A DNA stretch of 64,000 nt from JAUSIF01 sp963711595 (GTDB taxonomy: Bacteria > Pseudomonadota > Alphaproteobacteria > Rhizobiales > Xanthobacteraceae). The notes under the pieces are model-generated. The model was not told where the DNA came from. It did no database searches and saw only the letters and a list, made by a program, of their open reading frames with translations. Made by a program: the position numbers and the translations under genes. The DNA lies in NCBI GenBank assembly GCA_963711595.1, contig CAVQER010000001.1, positions 620,001 to 684,000 of the forward strand, in the 5' to 3' direction. Shown in pieces: positions 61,564-64,000 of the stretch. The number at the start of each line of letters is the position of its first letter. The first letter of the stretch is position 1.

Positions 61564-62505
61564 TCACCCGATCAGCGGCTCGGCGAGCAGCAGCGCAAAC
61601 AGCAAGAACAGATACAGGATCGAAAAACCGAACAGGCGGTAGGCGGCGCGGTCCGCCGCCGCGCCGGTCCGATTGCGATAGACGTCGAGCGCAAACGCAA
61701 TGAGTGCGATGCCGAGCAGCGCGGCCGCGACGCCGTAAATCATGCCGGCAAAGCCGAACGCGGTCGGCGCGACGGCGAGCGGCGCCAGCATCACCGAATA
61801 AATCAGAATCTGCCTGCGCGTTTCCGAACCGCCGGCGACAACGGGCAGCATCGGCACGCCGGCACGGGCGTATTCGTCTTGCTTGACGAGCGCGAGCGCC
61901 CAGAAGTGCGGCGGCGTCCAGAAGAAGATAATCAGGAAAAGAAGCACGCTCTCGAGTCCGATCGAACCCGTGGCGGCGGCCCAGCCGATCATGGGCGGGA
62001 ACGCCCCGGCCGCGCCGCCGATCACAATGTTCTGCGGCGTCCAGCGCTTCAGCCACATCGTGTAGATCACCGCATAGAAGAAGATCGTGAACGCGAGCAA
62101 CGCGGCGGCGAGCAGGCCGACGAACAGCCCGAGCATCAGCACCGAGGCGATCGACAACAGCAAGCCGAACGAAAGCGCCTCGCTCGGCGCGACGCGGCCC
62201 GCCGGAATGGGACGGCGCGCGGTGCGCGACATGCGAGCGTCTATGTCGGCGTCCCACCACATGTTCAGTGCGCCCGCCGCACCGGCACCGATCGCAATGC
62301 ACAGGAGTGCCGTGAAAGCGAGCACCGGATGCAATTCGGCCGGTGCGCGCACGAGGCCGACGAGCGCCGTGAACACGACGAGCGACATCACGCGCGGCTT
62401 CAGCAGCTCGAAGTAATCACGAACCTCCGCGAAGTCGGCAAGCCGGTCCGCGGCGGGAGCCACGGCGGCGCGCTCGTTCATCAAAGGCTCGGTCACAAAC
62501 GACAT
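61564..62505 (-). CDS. ctaB: Protoheme IX farnesyltransferase
   Basis: A 313-residue prenyltransferase of the inner membrane that makes haem O from haem B. The first aspartate-rich motif is in AGALNMWWDADIDARMSRTA (NxxxDxxxD type) and TRRPIPAGRVAP-like residues follow it, with YTMWLKRWTPQNIVIGGAAG and FFWTPPHFWALALVKQDEYA as later signatures. About nine helices are present. Start at 62505; a later ATG is possible. It follows ctaD by 95 bp and precedes coxF. Confidence 0.96.
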   Translation of the reverse strand: MSFVTEPLMNERAAVAPAADRLADFAEVRDYFELLKPRVMSLVVFTALVGLVRAPAELHPVLAFTALLCIAIGAGAAGALNMWWDADIDARMSRTARRPIPAGRVAPSEALSFGLLLSIASVLMLGLFVGLLAAALLAFTIFFYAVIYTMWLKRWTPQNIVIGGAAGAFPPMIGWAAATGSIGLESVLLFLIIFFWTPPHFWALALVKQDEYARAGVPMLPVVAGGSETRRQILIYSVMLAPLAVAPTAFGFAGMIYGVAAALLGIALIAFALDVYRNRTGAAADRAAYRLFGFSILYLFLLFALLLAEPLIG

Positions 62506-62600
62506 GGCTCGGGATCACTCCCGGAGGCGCATCGGCGCCTCGTTTGAACGGCGACCGGCGGGACATGCCCGCAGGCCGCATTCGACCGGCTCATCCGGCC

Positions 62601-64000
62601 TTACTTGATCCGCGGCAACACCTCAAAGGTATGGAACGGCGGCGGCGAAGAAACCGTCCATTCGAGCGTCGTCGCGCCGACGCCCCACGGATTGTCGGCT
62701 GCGTGTTGTTTCCGCACGAACGCATGAATGATCACGACGAAGAACACGACCAGCCCAAGCGCGGAGATGTACGAGCCGATCGAGGAGATCAGGTTCCAGC
62801 CGTAGAAGGCATCCGGGTAATCGACGTAGCGGCGCGGCATGCCGGCGAGACCGGAGAAGTGCTGCGGGAAGAAGACCACGTTCACGCCGATGAAGGTCAG
62901 CCAGAAGTGCAGCTTCGCGAGCGGCTCCGAGTAATTATAGCCGGTCATCTTCGGGAACCAGTAGTACCAGCCGCAGAAGATGCCGAAGGTCGCGCCGAGC
63001 GACATCGTGTAGTGGAAGTGGGCGACGACGTAATACGTGTCGTGCAGCGCCCGATCGATGCCGGCGTTGGACAGCACGACGCCGGTGACACCGCCCAGCG
63101 TGAACAGGAAGATGAATCCGATCGCCCACAGCATCGGCGTCGCGAAGCGGATCGAACCGCCCCACATGGTCGCGATCCAGGAGAAGATCTTGATGCCGGT
63201 CGGCACGGCGATGACCATCGTCGCCGCCATGAAGTAGGCCTGGGCGCCGGCGCTCATGCCGACCGTGTACATGTGGTGCGCCCACACGACGAAGCCGATG
63301 ACGCCGATCGCGACCATGGCGTAGGCCATGCCGAGATAGCCGAACACCGGTTTGCGCGAGAACGTGGCGACGACCTGGCTGACGATGCCGAAGGCCGGCA
63401 GCACCAGGATGTAAACCTCAGGGTGGCCGAAGAACCAGAACAGGTGTTGGAACAGCACCGGATCGCCGCCGCCCTGCGGATCGAAGAAGGTCGTGCCGAA
63501 GTTGCGATCGGTCAGCAGCATCGTGATCGCGCCCGCGAGCACCGGCAGCGCGAGCAACAGCAGGAACGCCGTCACGAGCACGGACCAGACGAACAGCGGC
63601 ATCTTGTGCAGCGTCATGCCGGGCGCGCGCATATTGAAGATCGTCGTAATGAAATTGATGGCGCCGAGGATCGACGACGCGCCGGCGAGATGCAGTGCAA
63701 AGATCGCGAGATCCATCGCCGGTCCGGGATGGCCGGCGGTCGAAGAAAGCGGCGGATATGCGGTCCAGCCGCCGCCGAAGCCGGTGCCGCCGGGCGGCCC
63801 TTCGACGAACAGCGACATCACCAGAAGGATGAACGCCGCGGCGAGAAACCAGAACGAGATGTTGTTCATGCGCGGGAACGCCATGTCAGGCGCACCGATC
63901 ATCAGTGGCACGAACCAATTTCCGAAACCGCCGATCAACGCCGGCATGATCATGAAGAACACCATGATCAATCCGTGTGCGGTCACGAACGAATTGAACG
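62601..64000 (-). CDS. ctaD: Cytochrome c oxidase subunit I (CtaD), partial
   Basis: The catalytic haem-copper subunit; about 466 residues of the C-terminal part are present and the gene continues past the right edge (the frame is open to 64000). Ligands and hallmarks are visible: VTAHGLIMVFFMIMPALIGG, the His-Tyr crosslink segment FGHPEVYILVLPAFGIVSQV, HHMYTVGMSAGAQAYF and the haem-ligand HFHYTMSLGATFGIFC. It is upstream of ctaB on the same strand, so the operon continues beyond the window. Confidence 0.97.
   Translation of the reverse strand, partial: FNSFVTAHGLIMVFFMIMPALIGGFGNWFVPLMIGAPDMAFPRMNNISFWFLAAAFILLVMSLFVEGPPGGTGFGGGWTAYPPLSSTAGHPGPAMDLAIFALHLAGASSILGAINFITTIFNMRAPGMTLHKMPLFVWSVLVTAFLLLLALPVLAGAITMLLTDRNFGTTFFDPQGGGDPVLFQHLFWFFGHPEVYILVLPAFGIVSQVVATFSRKPVFGYLGMAYAMVAIGVIGFVVWAHHMYTVGMSAGAQAYFMAATMVIAVPTGIKIFSWIATMWGGSIRFATPMLWAIGFIFLFTLGGVTGVVLSNAGIDRALHDTYYVVAHFHYTMSLGATFGIFCGWYYWFPKMTGYNYSEPLAKLHFWLTFIGVNVVFFPQHFSGLAGMPRRYVDYPDAFYGWNLISSIGSYISALGLVVFFVVIIHAFVRKQHAADNPWGVGATTLEWTVSSPPPFHTFEVLPRIK

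Noticed and set aside
1..64000. CRISPR arrays, prophage, integrase or insertion-sequence genes
   Set aside because: No direct-repeat arrays with regular spacers and no transposase, integrase or phage structural proteins were seen on either strand.

Overview
The window is chromosomal, GC-rich DNA from an alphaproteobacterium, most likely of the order Hyphomicrobiales (Rhizobiales). The main support is a hisS-hisZ-hisG block, a ctaD-ctaB-coxF-ctaG-ctaE-SURF1-thrC-M16 peptidase block, a PdhS-like histidine kinase, phasins, Irr-type iron boxes, EcfG-type general-stress promoters, and a tRNA-His without the usual G-1. There is no prophage, integrase, transposase or CRISPR array. No gene-free stretch exceeds about 300 bases.

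Layout: 0-4 kb holds histidine genes (hisS, hisZ, hisG on +) and GtrA. 4-9.2 kb holds an SbmA-like ABC exporter, groESL with a CIRCE operator and sigma-70 promoter, and a TSUP permease. 9.4-14.4 kb has an MFS transporter, an L,D-transpeptidase, a HExxH secreted protein, a phasin and several small genes, three of them behind EcfG-like promoters. 14.5-22.6 kb is a leftward glycolate/glyoxylate cluster: glcD, glcE, a second SbmA-like ABC transporter, glcF, and malate synthase with a histone-H1-like basic tail and its own EcfG-like promoter. 22.7-29.8 kb has secreted or membrane hydrolases and a translationally coupled lactate operon (lutA, a GNAT, lutB, lutC, a membrane hydrolase, an ICMT-like protein). 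30-32.4 kb has a third SbmA-like ABC protein with a degenerate ATPase and an unknown gene. 32.4-41.8 kb is a probable catabolic/uptake cluster: aldo-keto reductase, tandem AhpD-like proteins, an NMT1/Tau-type ABC importer with a frameshifted ATPase, a pseudooxynicotine-hydrolase-like esterase, and a convergent molybdenum hydroxylase large subunit. 41.9-43.1 kb has tRNA-His and two phasins with a strong palindrome. 43.3-46.3 kb is the histidine kinase. 46.4-50.2 kb holds iron genes (bfd, bfr, Fe3+ ABC importer) with Irr-like boxes. 50.2-55.9 kb has acetoacetyl-CoA synthetase, AsmA, a frameshifted secreted protein and RimJ. 56-64 kb is the M16 peptidase, thrC and the aa3 cytochrome oxidase assembly operon, running off the right edge inside ctaD.

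How the genes fit together: glycolate is oxidised by GlcDEF to glyoxylate, which malate synthase condenses with acetyl-CoA. L-lactate is oxidised by LutABC. Acetoacetyl-CoA synthetase and the phasins point to polyhydroxybutyrate cycling. Bfd and Bfr store and release iron under probable Irr control next to an Fe3+ importer. The cta genes build cytochrome c oxidase.

Four otherwise intact conserved genes (the Tau-type ATPase, the Fe3+ permease, the secreted protein at 54.2 kb and ctaG) each carry one apparent single-base frameshift in a GC-rich or homopolymer context. This looks more like sequence error than gene decay. No clearly new defence or mobile system is visible. The most unusual signals are the basic-tailed malate synthase under a stress promoter, the SbmA-like ABC protein inside the glycolate operon, and the third SbmA-like paralogue with substituted ATPase residues.
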